A stretch of DNA of 15,971 nt from Entrophospora sp. SA101 (GCA_958430865.1 CAUDNR010000303.1:1-15971); one strand, 5' to 3'; positions 8,832-15,971 are shown, counted from the first letter of the stretch. A program made the numbers and translations. Notes: a model not told the origin generated them from the sequence alone.

Positions 8832-8930
8832 ATGTACCGTCCCGATGGTTTAACGGCTAAAGAACTAGCTGAACATTATAAACTCTTACAATCTGTTAGA
8901 GAAGAAATGCGCCAGGCTATCGGTGAATAG
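8832..8930 (+). pseudogene. C-terminal fragment of an unknown virus-like gene
   Basis: From the right end of the Tc1 element a plus frame reads YRPDGLTAKELAEHYKLL and on to TAG at 8928-8930, with codon use like the virus-like genes to the right. The same frame on the far side of the transposon (ending at 7190) has TAA at 7173-7175 and shows no related coding sequence, so the 5' part is missing and not merely interrupted. The Glu/Lys/Arg-rich helical tail is not recognisable. It would have been transcribed toward the ATPase gene. Confidence 0.45.
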
Positions 8931-9333
8931 ATATACTTTTGTTCCGAAATCTGAGTTTTTTATCAATATATATTGCTTTTTAGATAAAATAAGTCTAGTG
9001 AATAATCTATATATTTTTCCATATTCACTCTAACTTCATACCGGCAGGATCGGTCAGCTCAATAATATGAGTAGCAGATAGAATGTGGAATACACAGAGT
9101 GATTTTATCTGAAATATATATCTACCTCAATTTCAACACCGGCTGGATACATGCATCTCTACAGAGTGGCGAGTAAGATATATACTATATTCTATATAAA
9201 AAAAATGGCGGGAAAAATATTATTATTTGATTGATTGCTTACATTAAACTTAGACATCTTTTTATATGAAATCGAAGAAAAAAGTCTCTATTACAGGAAA
9301 TGGAGATAAGTTATTCAAGCTAAAAATTTTTAA
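8931..9333. other. Spacer between converging gene ends, with a degenerate internal repeat
   Basis: It separates the ends of the plus fragment (8930) and the ATPase (9334). Two related blocks, about 90 bp apart, are visible around 9035-9100 and 9120-9170: each has ACCGGCxGGAT followed by ACAGAGTG. On the minus strand these read DPAGMKLE then stop, and YPAGVEIEV, which suggests a duplicated remnant of a small gene end. AATGGCGGGAAAAA at 9204-9217 contains the E2F/MBF-like core GGCGGGAAA. I see no intact gene. Confidence 0.4.
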
Positions 9334-10128
9334 TCATAATGTAATATCTTTATTACGCATTTTTGATGACTTGATCTCTTTTTCCAGATCTAGAGGATTC
9401 ATCCAGCCGATCCTAATGGACATAGGATCAGAAATAGGCACAGTGGTATCGAAGACAATGAATTCGCCATCCCGTAAATAATTATTGATGATTTTAGAAG
9501 CTTTACGTGGATCTTCTTCTATGTATTGTCTTATAATTCGTGCAATATCTTCTGTGGATCCTCTGCCATTAAATAATACAAGATGCGTTGCATTCTCACG
9601 AATAATTTTTGGAACTTGAGTAAATTTATGTGAAATATAAATAGCAGAGATATTGTTATGACGTCCTCTATTAAAAAATGAAATGATACGATTTTGAATC
9701 GCTGAAGATTCAGTACACATATCCTCAAAAATAAATACTGTACGTCTTTTTGGATTTTTAAACTGCTTTAGATCTGGAATTTTATCAGGTGTAAATGTAG
9801 TAAAAGTAACATCTTCATAATACGGTTTGGAAGGATCTGCTATTTTCTTATAGAAATTTCGAAGTAATCGGTATTTGGGTTCATTGGTATGATGTCCTAC
9901 TAATACAATATCATTACATCGTATATGACGTTCACCAATTCGTTTTTTTTTCATTTTCATATCATAATATTTATCCCCAAGAAAAAGATATAACACCATA
10001 TTGGATTTACTGGTGTTTGATCTTCCAGACATTACAATATAGAATGGCCACTTTGGAGCATCTTCATTGTCTAAAGATTTCTTCGACGGTTTAACTTCAT
10101 CGATATGATATATATAATAGTATTTCAT
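9334..10128 (-). CDS. A32-like DNA packaging ATPase (FtsK/HerA superfamily)
   Basis: Proteins of this family power insertion of viral DNA into the capsid. I start it at Met 10128 (MKYYYIYHIDEV), giving 264 residues; an upstream Met at 10227 would add a Cys/Leu-rich leader overlapping the divergent gene's leader and looks untranslated. From 10128: strand and P-loop at 28-42 (FYIVMSGRSNTSKS), Walker B at about 130-136 (TVFIFED, acidic pair E135/D136), then the family's downstream signature SHKFTQVPKIIRENATHLVLF-like segment at about 166-186, where a Gln precedes the conserved RxN. The P-loop is odd: the usual Gly before Lys is Ser (GRSNTSKS). It lies head to head with the coiled-coil gene (158 bp between starts). 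The frame is intact. No capsid gene is seen beside it in this window. Confidence 0.8.
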   Translation of the reverse strand: MKYYYIYHIDEVKPSKKSLDNEDAPKWPFYIVMSGRSNTSKSNMVLYLFLGDKYYDMKMKKKRIGERHIRCNDIVLVGHHTNEPKYRLLRNFYKKIADPSKPYYEDVTFTTFTPDKIPDLKQFKNPKRRTVFIFEDMCTESSAIQNRIISFFNRGRHNNISAIYISHKFTQVPKIIRENATHLVLFNGRGSTEDIARIIRQYIEEDPRKASKIINNYLRDGEFIVFDTTVPISDPMSIRIGWMNPLDLEKEIKSSKMRNKDITL

Positions 10129-10285
10129 TCTGTTATAATTTTCGAGATAAAATATTAGACACAATTTTGAATATATTAATATTTTTTCTAGCAAAATGAT
10201 CGGTGTTGCGAGACAGAACACGCACATGATTTTTTACATTTTGAATAAATCTATTTCTTATATATATAAAAAAATATTATCGAAC
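10129..10285. promoter_or_regulatory. Divergent promoter region between ATPase and coiled-coil gene
   Basis: It is 157 bp between the two start codons. On the plus strand TATATATAAAAAAATATTA at 10260-10278 is a TATA-like run ending about 8 bp before ATG 10286; an earlier in-frame ATG at 10196 lies upstream of it. The block around 10201-10231 (TTGCGAGACAGAACACGCAC) resembles 11901-11929 in the neighbouring gene at about 22 of 29 positions. The promoter role is inference from position. Confidence 0.45.
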
Positions 10286-12124
10286 ATGGAATCCGAATTA
10301 GATTTGTTAAGAAAAGAGAATGCCAGACTTACCGTTAGGATCACAGAATTAGAACAAAGTCAGATGAGAGAAGCAAAACTTACCACTAGAATTGCAGAAT
10401 TAGAACGTGCTATTGAGGAAATCAAAAAACAAACTAATATGCAAGAGGTAAAGCTTCAAATTCCCGATTCATCCTTAGATTATTCAGAATCGCAAGAAAC
10501 TTTGTCTTACTGTGAAACCATTAATCGTGTAACTACTATCATTGTCCCTGAAACTATTCATATGGAACCAACTCCTGAACAGATGGAAAATACATCTGAT
10601 AACACGTCTAATTCTGATGTATGTCAGGAGTCGATAACACAGTGTTCTGCATCACCTATCCACACAGAGTCTAAATCATTAGAAGATAAAAAGGTCGATG
10701 AATTCCTGGAATCAGAATGTAAAAGACATATTAGTAATGAGATTAGAGAGAGAAATACGGAAAAGAAGATCCAAGATCATACTTCTGCTGAATCGGAGCA
10801 AGTTTCCATTGATCAGAAAATTCCTTATAATCAGAAAGTAGAACAAGACCTAATGCATGAGTTATCTGTTTGTGCCGAGAAAACTATTGCTATGCAAGAC
10901 ATAGATGCGCAAATTCCTGAGCTACCTCTAGAAATAATATTAGCAGGGTCTGACAAAATTACAACTCAGATTATAGTAGATTTGTTTAATACTGCAATGA
11001 AAACTAGACAAAAAGAGAATTTATGCTGGTATTGTTACGCTAAAGCATATGAATATCGAGTTATGAATATTAAATCCACGAAAAACATCAATGAGCAATC
11101 AGCGAGAACATTGGTATATAATGAAATCAGAGTACTTCTTCCTGGTATTACCGGTGTAAATTTGCGTAAAAGAACTTTCAAAGCTAAAAAAGTCTATACA
11201 TTGTTTGAAGGAATAGGAATATACAGTGTGGATCATACTCAAAAGTTAAATTTTTTGAAATATTATGTGATCCACACATTGGATTTTTAAAAACTCACCA
11301 CCATTCAATTCGGCTTTAAAAAGGGAGTCTATTAATCTAAAAAAAAAATTTGTCTCAAATTTTCTTTTTCATAGATTTTTTAAATTTGAAAGTTATGCTC
11401 AGAAGTGCAACAATAATTTTCGTGTTACAATATTTTGAATCTCATGACCAAATTTGGTAATGATTTTCTTTTAATATGTTCGTTAAACTTTTTGTAGAAA
11501 ATATTCTATGAAAAAAAAATTGTTACACAAAATTTACTTAGTCTCAATTTCTTTAAGTTTATAACAAAATTCGGAATTTTCAAAATGCTAAGGCTCAGCC
11601 AATTTTCAGTTTAAGAAAAAACCGGCCGATAAGTTTTGAAGCTTGACTCATGAACAATAAAACTTATCGGTTAAATTTTTTAAAATGATATAATTTTTTT
11701 CTGTTTTAGTATTTTGAAGTTGACCGATTGTTACTATAAGCAAATTAATGATTATAGATGATCTGCACCGTATAAAATTAGGCAAGTAACTTTTAGTGCG
11801 AATGCTATTTCAAGCTTAAAAGATGATCAGATTCAAAATATTATAAATTGTTTCCCTAAAAAGTCTACTAATATGGACGATACAGTTAAAAAAGTAATAG
11901 GCGTTGCGGAACTGAACGTGCACGTGATACAACTATCTAGTTCAAACGATATATCAAACACTAAGGTAAGTATATCTGATGAATCGATTCCCTTGGAATC
12001 ATCTATCGATTCTAAAAAATTATTAGAAGCTGAGATAAGTGAGGAAGCCAAGAAAATGTCTTTACCGGAATCTGAGGTAAGTATAAGCGCATTGTCTGAA
12101 AAAAAGTATCAGGAACCGAGTTAA
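10286..12124 (+). pseudogene. Uncharacterised virus-like element protein, copy 2, interrupted by a MITE
   Basis: ATG 10286 (MESELDLLRKEN) opens a heptad-rich coiled coil over about residues 1-50 (ITELEQ and IAELERAIEEIKKQ repeats). A Ser/Thr/Glu-rich linker follows, then the same C-terminal domain as copy 1: LCWYCYAKAYE, SARTLVYNEIRVLLP, RTFKAKKVYTLF. The frame is broken after codon 312 (11221) by a MITE and ends there at a false stop (11290). Removing 11224-11770 plus one TA resumes the same frame to TAA at 12122-12124, for 429 residues in total. Just before this stop the sequence A AAA AAG lies in the phase needed for -1 slippage, and the -1 frame runs on without a stop into the zinc-ribbon reading frame ending at 12564. 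The gene thus may originally have been one coiled-coil to zinc-ribbon protein of about 575 residues. Function unknown; the coiled coil suggests oligomerisation. Confidence 0.75.
11224..11770. mobile_element. Tc1/mariner-type MITE, 547 bp, inside a coding region
   Basis: It begins CAGTGTGGATCAT and ends ATGATCTGCACCG (inverse CGGTGCAGATCAT, 10 of 13 matching), with TA directly outside both ends (11222-11223, 11771-11772). Excising it with one TA gives codons aligning with copy 1 (GIGI-x-x-IRQVT), which proves insertion after the gene was intact. It has no coding capacity. Internal inverted repeats are GTGTGGATCA (11226-11235) with TGATCCACAC (11268-11277), and CCGATAAGTTTT (11626-11637) with AAAACTTATCGG (11659-11670). 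Confidence 0.85.
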
Positions 12125-12171
12125 GTATACCACCATCTAATACCCTTCCAAAGCTCTTTCCATTCAAGAAG

Positions 12172-12564
12172 ATGCTATCAAAAGAGGAGCGTAATCAAGT
12201 TATTAACAAATTAACCATGCGTTTCTCTGATTCTCCAAAATTGGACAAAGATTATAGTATAGATAAGGAAGGCGAGCACCAGAGTGATTCCTATTGGATT
12301 TTCGGTTCACATTGTCCAATATGTAGAGAAAATCATATGAGTTTACAAGGTAATTGGTGGTTTGATAATCGAAGTAAAAAGATATATTATTATTTGCATT
12401 GCACTAATTTAAAAGAGCCAGGAATTTTTATTGATGAGGTATTAGAAGCTTATCCTGAAAATTCAAAACCGATTCAGGAGTTAAAAACTCAACGCTTCAC
12501 ATCACCTATCCCTTGGAACAATGCTCTTATATTTCCAAATAAAAACATAGCAGTGGAAGCATAA
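12172..12564 (+). CDS. Zinc-ribbon-like reading frame, possibly the C-terminal part of the preceding gene
   Basis: From ATG 12172 (MLSKEERNQVI) it gives 130 residues. Residues about 48-76 form a zinc-ribbon-like unit: HCPICRENH, then aromatic strands (NWWFDNRSKKIYYYLHC). The spacing, C-x2-C-x3-H and a distal C, is the same as in the primase-helicase at 14140 (CPICDVKH..LKC), so the two are probably related. The open frame extends upstream of the ATG to 12103 or earlier (GTELSIPPSN...LFPFKK), and connects to the preceding gene through a -1 shift at A AAA AAG near 12100-12106. It may therefore not be an independent gene. Its 3' end converges on the recombinase gene. A role in nucleic-acid binding is inference only. 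Confidence 0.55.
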   Translation: MLSKEERNQVINKLTMRFSDSPKLDKDYSIDKEGEHQSDSYWIFGSHCPICRENHMSLQGNWWFDNRSKKIYYYLHCTNLKEPGIFIDEVLEAYPENSKPIQELKTQRFTSPIPWNNALIFPNKNIAVEA

Positions 12565-12753
12565 TTGTAGATAAGTATTTACAAATCAGTTGATATTTGA
12601 TCTTGTAACGCACACGCGATTTTTCTGCAAAAGTTGGTCGATGCTAGATATTAGTATACCATTTAATAGGCTTCAGAGGGGCTAAAATTGAAGATAAGTA
12701 TTTTTTTATTACATAGCTATATATTTATTATGGCGCTTGCATTATCCGAACTA
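12565..12753. other. Convergent 3' region between zinc-ribbon frame and recombinase
   Basis: It has 189 bp with no gene. Two near-identical words, ATTGTAGATAAGTATTT at 12565-12581 and ATTGAAGATAAGTATTT at 12687-12703, repeat about 122 bp apart. Their position at the ends of two converging genes would fit mRNA 3'-end formation, but that is only a guess. Confidence 0.4.
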
Positions 12754-14007
12754 TTAACGAAAATTTTTAATTCCAGCTAACATCGAATCTATTTCCGCGA
12801 TTTGGACATCAAAAGGATTATAGTGCACTTTATTTGAAAGATCGTTATTCTTAGGCTGAGATTTAGGTTCGGGTTTAGAATCGGAATCGGAATCAGAATC
12901 AGAATCAGAAGAAGTGTCGCCCTCAGCATAATAAGTTCCAGAATCAAAACGGTCTACCTTATGTCTCATTGCAATTCTAGCAAGTAAATTAAGACGTTGG
13001 GATGTTGGATTTCGACTACCATGAACTCTAGAAGCATGTTTGCTCCCTATTTTTCTCAATCTTTTGGCGGTAATACCATATGGCTTTAAAAATTTGCTAA
13101 ATGCTCTGGTATTGCATTTTCCATTATCACTATATACAGGATCACGTATCTTTCTGGTTGCTATTGCATCTTGGATCCAAATAAGCAATTCTCTTGCACG
13201 TTCTGGATTCTTTTCCATGGAAAGGAATTGTCGGGGCACAGGATTAATTTTCATTTCTTGCTTATTTTTAGCGTATCCTGTACAATACCAAGAATAGCCA
13301 GGTTTGTACCATTTTAGATAGTCTGATTCTTCGTAATGGATAATGCAAAGAGTGGTAACTTCAGCAGGTCTCATGCTTAACATCATGATTACATCCGCAA
13401 GATCTTGCATAGTGGGAATTTTAGTAGTGTCGATATTTTGAATTCTTCTAAGTCCCTCATCTAAGGAGAAGTGCTTAGGAGTTTTAGGCGGATTAGCTAA
13501 TCTCTGTACAAGTTGTCTTTTCTGAATTTTGTTAGATTCTTCAGTAGTAGTTGGGTTTTTAGCTAATAGAATATTTTTGGGATCGGCTCCAGCTTCTGCC
13601 AATTCCTTACGGAATAATGTAAGTCGTGAACTGGAAGCAACTTTTTCCTTATCGCTATCGTTTTTTGTCTTCATTAAATCTAAAGTATTAGCTAATATAT
13701 CAAATTGATCACCACTTTTAGCGCAATACTCAGCTCTTTTCTTGATGGTACATTTTTCATTCCTTTTATCTGGCACAAGAGCCTTGATCTGATCTTTACT
13801 GAATGAACGTCGATGAAGTAATTCTTTCATACTTTTTCGAGCCTTCCAGTCTGGTAACATAACACTGAGTTCGCTAGCATAGTCGCATAATTGAGATGGA
13901 TTGGATTCAATAGTCAAGTTGTATTTTTTTAGGACCTGAACTAAAATCGATGTAAAGTTATTAGTTTTGGACTTTCGAATTTTTTGAGCAGTTTCCATAA
14001 TAGCCAT
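12754..14007 (-). CDS. Tyrosine recombinase, full length, likely element integrase
   Basis: This 417-residue protein starts at Met 14007 (MAIMETAQK); Met4 is a possible alternative. The N-terminal 200 residues are helical and basic (LLHRRSFSKDQIKALV), like the core-binding domain. The catalytic domain has Arg213 (MRPAEV), a lysine region near 247-249 (YAKNKQ), the H-x-x-R box His324/Arg327 (SKHASRVHG), His349 (MRHK) and the nucleophile Tyr359 or Tyr360 (GTYYAEG). The C-terminal tail is acidic with (Ser-Asp) repeats. Tyrosine recombinases integrate many virus-like elements and Cryptons; here the neighbouring primase and ATPase favour a viral integrase. The gene is divergent from the primase-helicase (132 bp between starts). 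The catalytic part is repeated at 1090-1709 with a 213-bp tract of near identity. Confidence 0.85.
   Translation of the reverse strand: MAIMETAQKIRKSKTNNFTSILVQVLKKYNLTIESNPSQLCDYASELSVMLPDWKARKSMKELLHRRSFSKDQIKALVPDKRNEKCTIKKRAEYCAKSGDQFDILANTLDLMKTKNDSDKEKVASSSRLTLFRKELAEAGADPKNILLAKNPTTTEESNKIQKRQLVQRLANPPKTPKHFSLDEGLRRIQNIDTTKIPTMQDLADVIMMLSMRPAEVTTLCIIHYEESDYLKWYKPGYSWYCTGYAKNKQEMKINPVPRQFLSMEKNPERARELLIWIQDAIATRKIRDPVYSDNGKCNTRAFSKFLKPYGITAKRLRKIGSKHASRVHGSRNPTSQRLNLLARIAMRHKVDRFDSGTYYAEGDTSSDSDSDSDSDSKPEPKSQPKNNDLSNKVHYNPFDVQIAEIDSMLAGIKNFR
12780..13373 (-). repeat. Direct repeat, copy B (recombinase catalytic region)
   Basis: This is the partner of 1126-1709. It is in the full-length recombinase; identity with copy A ends at 13373, at the codon before Arg213, where copy A switches to fungal sequence. 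Confidence 0.85.
12874..12912 (-). repeat. Hexanucleotide repeat encoding Ser-Asp
   Basis: GAATCR repeats in tandem (plus-strand view) and encodes SDSDSDSDS in the recombinase tail. Copy 1 has only a short DSEPES here, so the array expanded or shrank after the copies separated. It keeps frame because the unit is 6 bp. Confidence 0.8.
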
Positions 14008-14139
14008 TTAGATAATATATACACGGAAAGTTTTAGTATACGAATACTTACAAATTCGAATCTTTAAAATCAAAATTTTCGATCCAGTAATACTTTTTTT
14101 GAAATTGAACGACGCCGCATATACAAATCAATAAACAAA
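14008..14139. promoter_or_regulatory. Divergent promoter region between recombinase and primase-helicase
   Basis: It is 132 bp between two ATGs facing away from each other. TATATATTATC (minus-strand view of 14010-14020) lies directly upstream of the recombinase start. On the plus strand an A/T run with CATATACAAATCAATAAACAAAATG leads into the primase start at 14140. Shared regulation of integration and replication genes is inferred from the layout. Confidence 0.4.
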
Positions 14140-15888
14140 ATGAGTCTGTCTAGGGAGGAAAAAAAACGTCTATATAAATCATTTCAACAACAGCGCCAAA
14201 GTCAAAAATTGGCTGAAGTCAGTGAGGCAAAAAGTCTTTTCGCAGGTTTAACGGATCTTGAGCATGAAACTGGTTATAGAGGAGAACATATGTATTTTAA
14301 ATATTTACTTCTGTCTAATGGACAGAGTGCACTTACTTCAGAAGATGATTCGGAAGATGATGCAAAGAATATAGCACTCTTGGGTGTATATTATCCAGAA
14401 GAGATTAATTCTCGATATATAATTTGGGTCGCAGGAAAAGGCTTTACAGTAATAGACCATCCTTCTGAAATTTATAAAATACCGGATGCACATGAATGCA
14501 TTAACGGGAACCAGCCCCTTCGTCCTATATTAGATATTGATGCAAGACAAAAACCAGATCCTGCAAATCCAGAACTTCCTTCTTTAGATGGCGAAAAAAT
14601 TACTCGTGATGATTTGATGTCTCAAATTTTAATTGCCTGTGCGGATGCATTAAATCTTATACCGGGATGTATACCTATCTTAAAGTCTTTTGCCCTAGCC
14701 AGTTCATCAGATGCAAATAAATGTAGCTGGCATATTATTTATCCTTCCGCTCGATTCGTAGATTATAGAGAACTTAAGGGCTTTACGGAAAAAGTTATCG
14801 AATTAGTTGGAAAACCTTACTCGAAGTTTATTGATGTAGGCCTTCCCAAATCACGTTTTAGCCTTCGGCTTCTTGGATCAGCAAAAGAAAAAAGAATTAA
14901 AAGACCTGCGATATCTTCAATCAAAAATAAATTTCATTCGCTAGAGGATTATTTGGTTCAACCAAAATCGAATTATTCTGTGATCTGGCCACGAACCTTT
15001 TCTTCTGAAAAGTCCGCAGAGAAAAAATTCCAACCTATCGAAGATGAAGATGCCCTGACTAAAGGAGCTAATCTGGTTATTGCAAAGTATAGGTGGCTCA
15101 AGATTGGAACTATCGAGAAGGGTTTTATAAATTTTAATGCGCAATTATCTGAAGAATGTCCTATATGTGACGTTAAACATGAAAAAAATCAATTATATGG
15201 GTTTCTTCTAAAAGACGGACGTTTTATACTCAAATGTTTTTGGCAAAAACAATATAAACCAGATCACAAAGGGTTATTATTTGGTGAAGCAGCGAGAGCA
15301 GTTGAGTTACCTAAACAGAATATTATCAAAAGAATAGCCAATGCTGTATCAAATCCACGTCCACTTCCTGAATTAGCCGGAGAAATTATTAACGTGAAGG
15401 AAATGGAAGATGCACCAGAAGCTTATCCGGATTTCTTGAGCGAAAAATCTAGTACAACTCTTATCCGCTCTCCTATGATGACAGGAAAAACAAAAGGTCT
15501 AAGAATAATTATCGATTCATTGACTAAAAGTGGCGCAAATTTACCTTCCATTATTTGGATCTCTTATCGAAAAACTCTTAGTAATGAATCACAAGGTAAA
15601 ATTAATGAACTTAAATCGTCAGGGCTCAAAATCTGTACTTATCAAGATGAACGGAATTTATCTGTAGACAAATGGGATGTTATTATAGTCCAAGTTGAAA
15701 GCCTTTCTCGTATCAAATTCTCAGCCCGTCCGATTGTAGCTGTTTTTGATGAAATCAATGCAATTTTTCGCCAAATGAATAATGGTGTAAAAGCACGCGA
15801 ATCTGAAAATGCAATGCGTGATGTATTAAAATCCGCTCAACACGTGTTGGCAATGGACGCATTTGCAAATGAATCAACATTGACCTAG
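14140..15888 (+). CDS. Primase-helicase (archaeo-eukaryotic primase plus origin-binding-type SF2 helicase), C-terminally truncated
   Basis: There are 582 residues from ATG 14140 (MSLSREEKKRLY). The primase domain has the metal-binding D-x-D at Asp132/Asp134 (LDIDARQ), the S-x-H motif with His198 (CSWHIIYP), and the third Asp at 232 followed by basic residues (FIDVGLPKSRFSLR). A zinc ribbon follows at C340, C343, H347 and C366 (CPICDVKH..LKC). The helicase begins near 435: Walker A PMMTGKT (G449, K450, T451) and Walker B VAVFDEIN (Asp537/Glu538), resembling the herpesvirus origin-binding helicase family and its relatives in large DNA viruses. The frame ends at TAG 15886-15888, about 45 residues after Walker B, so helicase motifs IV-VI are absent. 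I infer truncation, probably by the foreign-looking sequence that follows. It would prime and unwind element DNA; the helicase half cannot work as it stands. Confidence 0.85.
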   Translation: MSLSREEKKRLYKSFQQQRQSQKLAEVSEAKSLFAGLTDLEHETGYRGEHMYFKYLLLSNGQSALTSEDDSEDDAKNIALLGVYYPEEINSRYIIWVAGKGFTVIDHPSEIYKIPDAHECINGNQPLRPILDIDARQKPDPANPELPSLDGEKITRDDLMSQILIACADALNLIPGCIPILKSFALASSSDANKCSWHIIYPSARFVDYRELKGFTEKVIELVGKPYSKFIDVGLPKSRFSLRLLGSAKEKRIKRPAISSIKNKFHSLEDYLVQPKSNYSVIWPRTFSSEKSAEKKFQPIEDEDALTKGANLVIAKYRWLKIGTIEKGFINFNAQLSEECPICDVKHEKNQLYGFLLKDGRFILKCFWQKQYKPDHKGLLFGEAARAVELPKQNIIKRIANAVSNPRPLPELAGEIINVKEMEDAPEAYPDFLSEKSSTTLIRSPMMTGKTKGLRIIIDSLTKSGANLPSIIWISYRKTLSNESQGKINELKSSGLKICTYQDERNLSVDKWDVIIVQVESLSRIKFSARPIVAVFDEINAIFRQMNNGVKARESENAMRDVLKSAQHVLAMDAFANESTLT

Positions 15889-15971
15889 TGTTTAAATCCG
15901 AATCTCAAATGAGACTCATTAAGGGGTTACACACTATCAAAGTAGCTTAAAATCATGTGTTCACCCATGAT
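15886..15971. other. Non-coding sequence cutting off the primase-helicase, perhaps the edge of another insertion
   Basis: The coding frame stops at TAG, and the following 83 bp have no helicase sense in any frame I could follow. It holds overlapping palindromes, TCTCAAATGAGA and AATGAGACTCATT (about 15903-15921), and TAGTGT is echoed as ACACTA at 15931-15936. A TA (15886-15887) sits exactly at the break, so a Tc1-type insertion end is possible. The window ends before this can be judged. Confidence 0.35.

Noticed and set aside
11224..11770. The insert in the coiled-coil gene as an intron
   Set aside because: The ends are CAGTG..CACCG with flanking TA, not GT..AG. Exact repair by removing the insert plus one TA fits transposition.
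1126..13373. The direct repeats as long terminal repeats of one 12-kb element
   Set aside because: The repeat is recombinase coding sequence, not a terminal non-coding repeat. Copy A ends in a fusion with fungal DNA, and no reverse transcriptase is present.
1..15971. CRISPR array or bacterial operon structure
   Set aside because: There are no regularly spaced short repeats. Spliced genes, TATA-like divergent promoters and Tc1 elements indicate a eukaryotic nuclear genome.

Overview
The window looks like nuclear DNA of a fungus, most likely an arbuscular mycorrhizal (Glomeromycotina, Rhizophagus-type) fungus. It is strongly AT-rich. A host-like gene has seven GT-AG introns, five of them 69-82 nt. 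There is decayed protein-kinase sequence, Tc1/mariner-type elements are common, and virus-like replication and packaging genes are embedded in it. The organism call is inference from gene style and from remembered families; no search was run.

Layout. (A) 1-1709: the broken end of a virus-like element (copy 1). It holds the 3' part of an uncharacterised gene on + and the catalytic half of a tyrosine recombinase (YR) on -. (B) 1710-7190: a fungal block. It contains a decayed 3' end of a PD-(D/E)XK-like gene, fused in frame to the YR of block A; a second member of that family (2975-5270, minus, eight exons, one in-frame TGA); a 337-bp TA-flanked MITE; and a kinase pseudogene. (C) 7192-8830: a complete Tc1/mariner element with about 160-bp terminal inverted repeats and an intact DDE transposase, sitting on the junction between fungal and virus-like DNA. 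(D) 8832-15888: a longer stretch of the virus-like element (copy 2). Its order is: a C-terminal gene fragment (+), an A32-type packaging ATPase (-), the same uncharacterised gene as in copy 1 (+) interrupted by a 547-bp MITE, a small zinc-ribbon reading frame (+), a full-length YR (-), and an archaeo-eukaryotic primase fused to an origin-binding-type SF2 helicase (+) that stops early.

How the genes fit. Packaging ATPase, YR integrase and primase-helicase are the integration, replication and packaging kit of integrating eukaryotic DNA viruses and virus-like transposons (Polinton-like viruses, virophages, related large DNA viruses). No capsid protein or DNA polymerase is visible, so the element class stays open. 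The uncharacterised gene lies beside the YR, tail to tail, in both copies, so it belongs to the element.

The most useful new points are: a MITE whose removal with one TA restores the reading frame exactly; an in-phase A AAA AAG slippery heptamer linking that gene to the zinc-ribbon frame; an in-frame fusion of a fungal gene fragment to the YR catalytic domain; and patchwork identity between the two YR copies, with a nearly identical tract ending at the fusion point.
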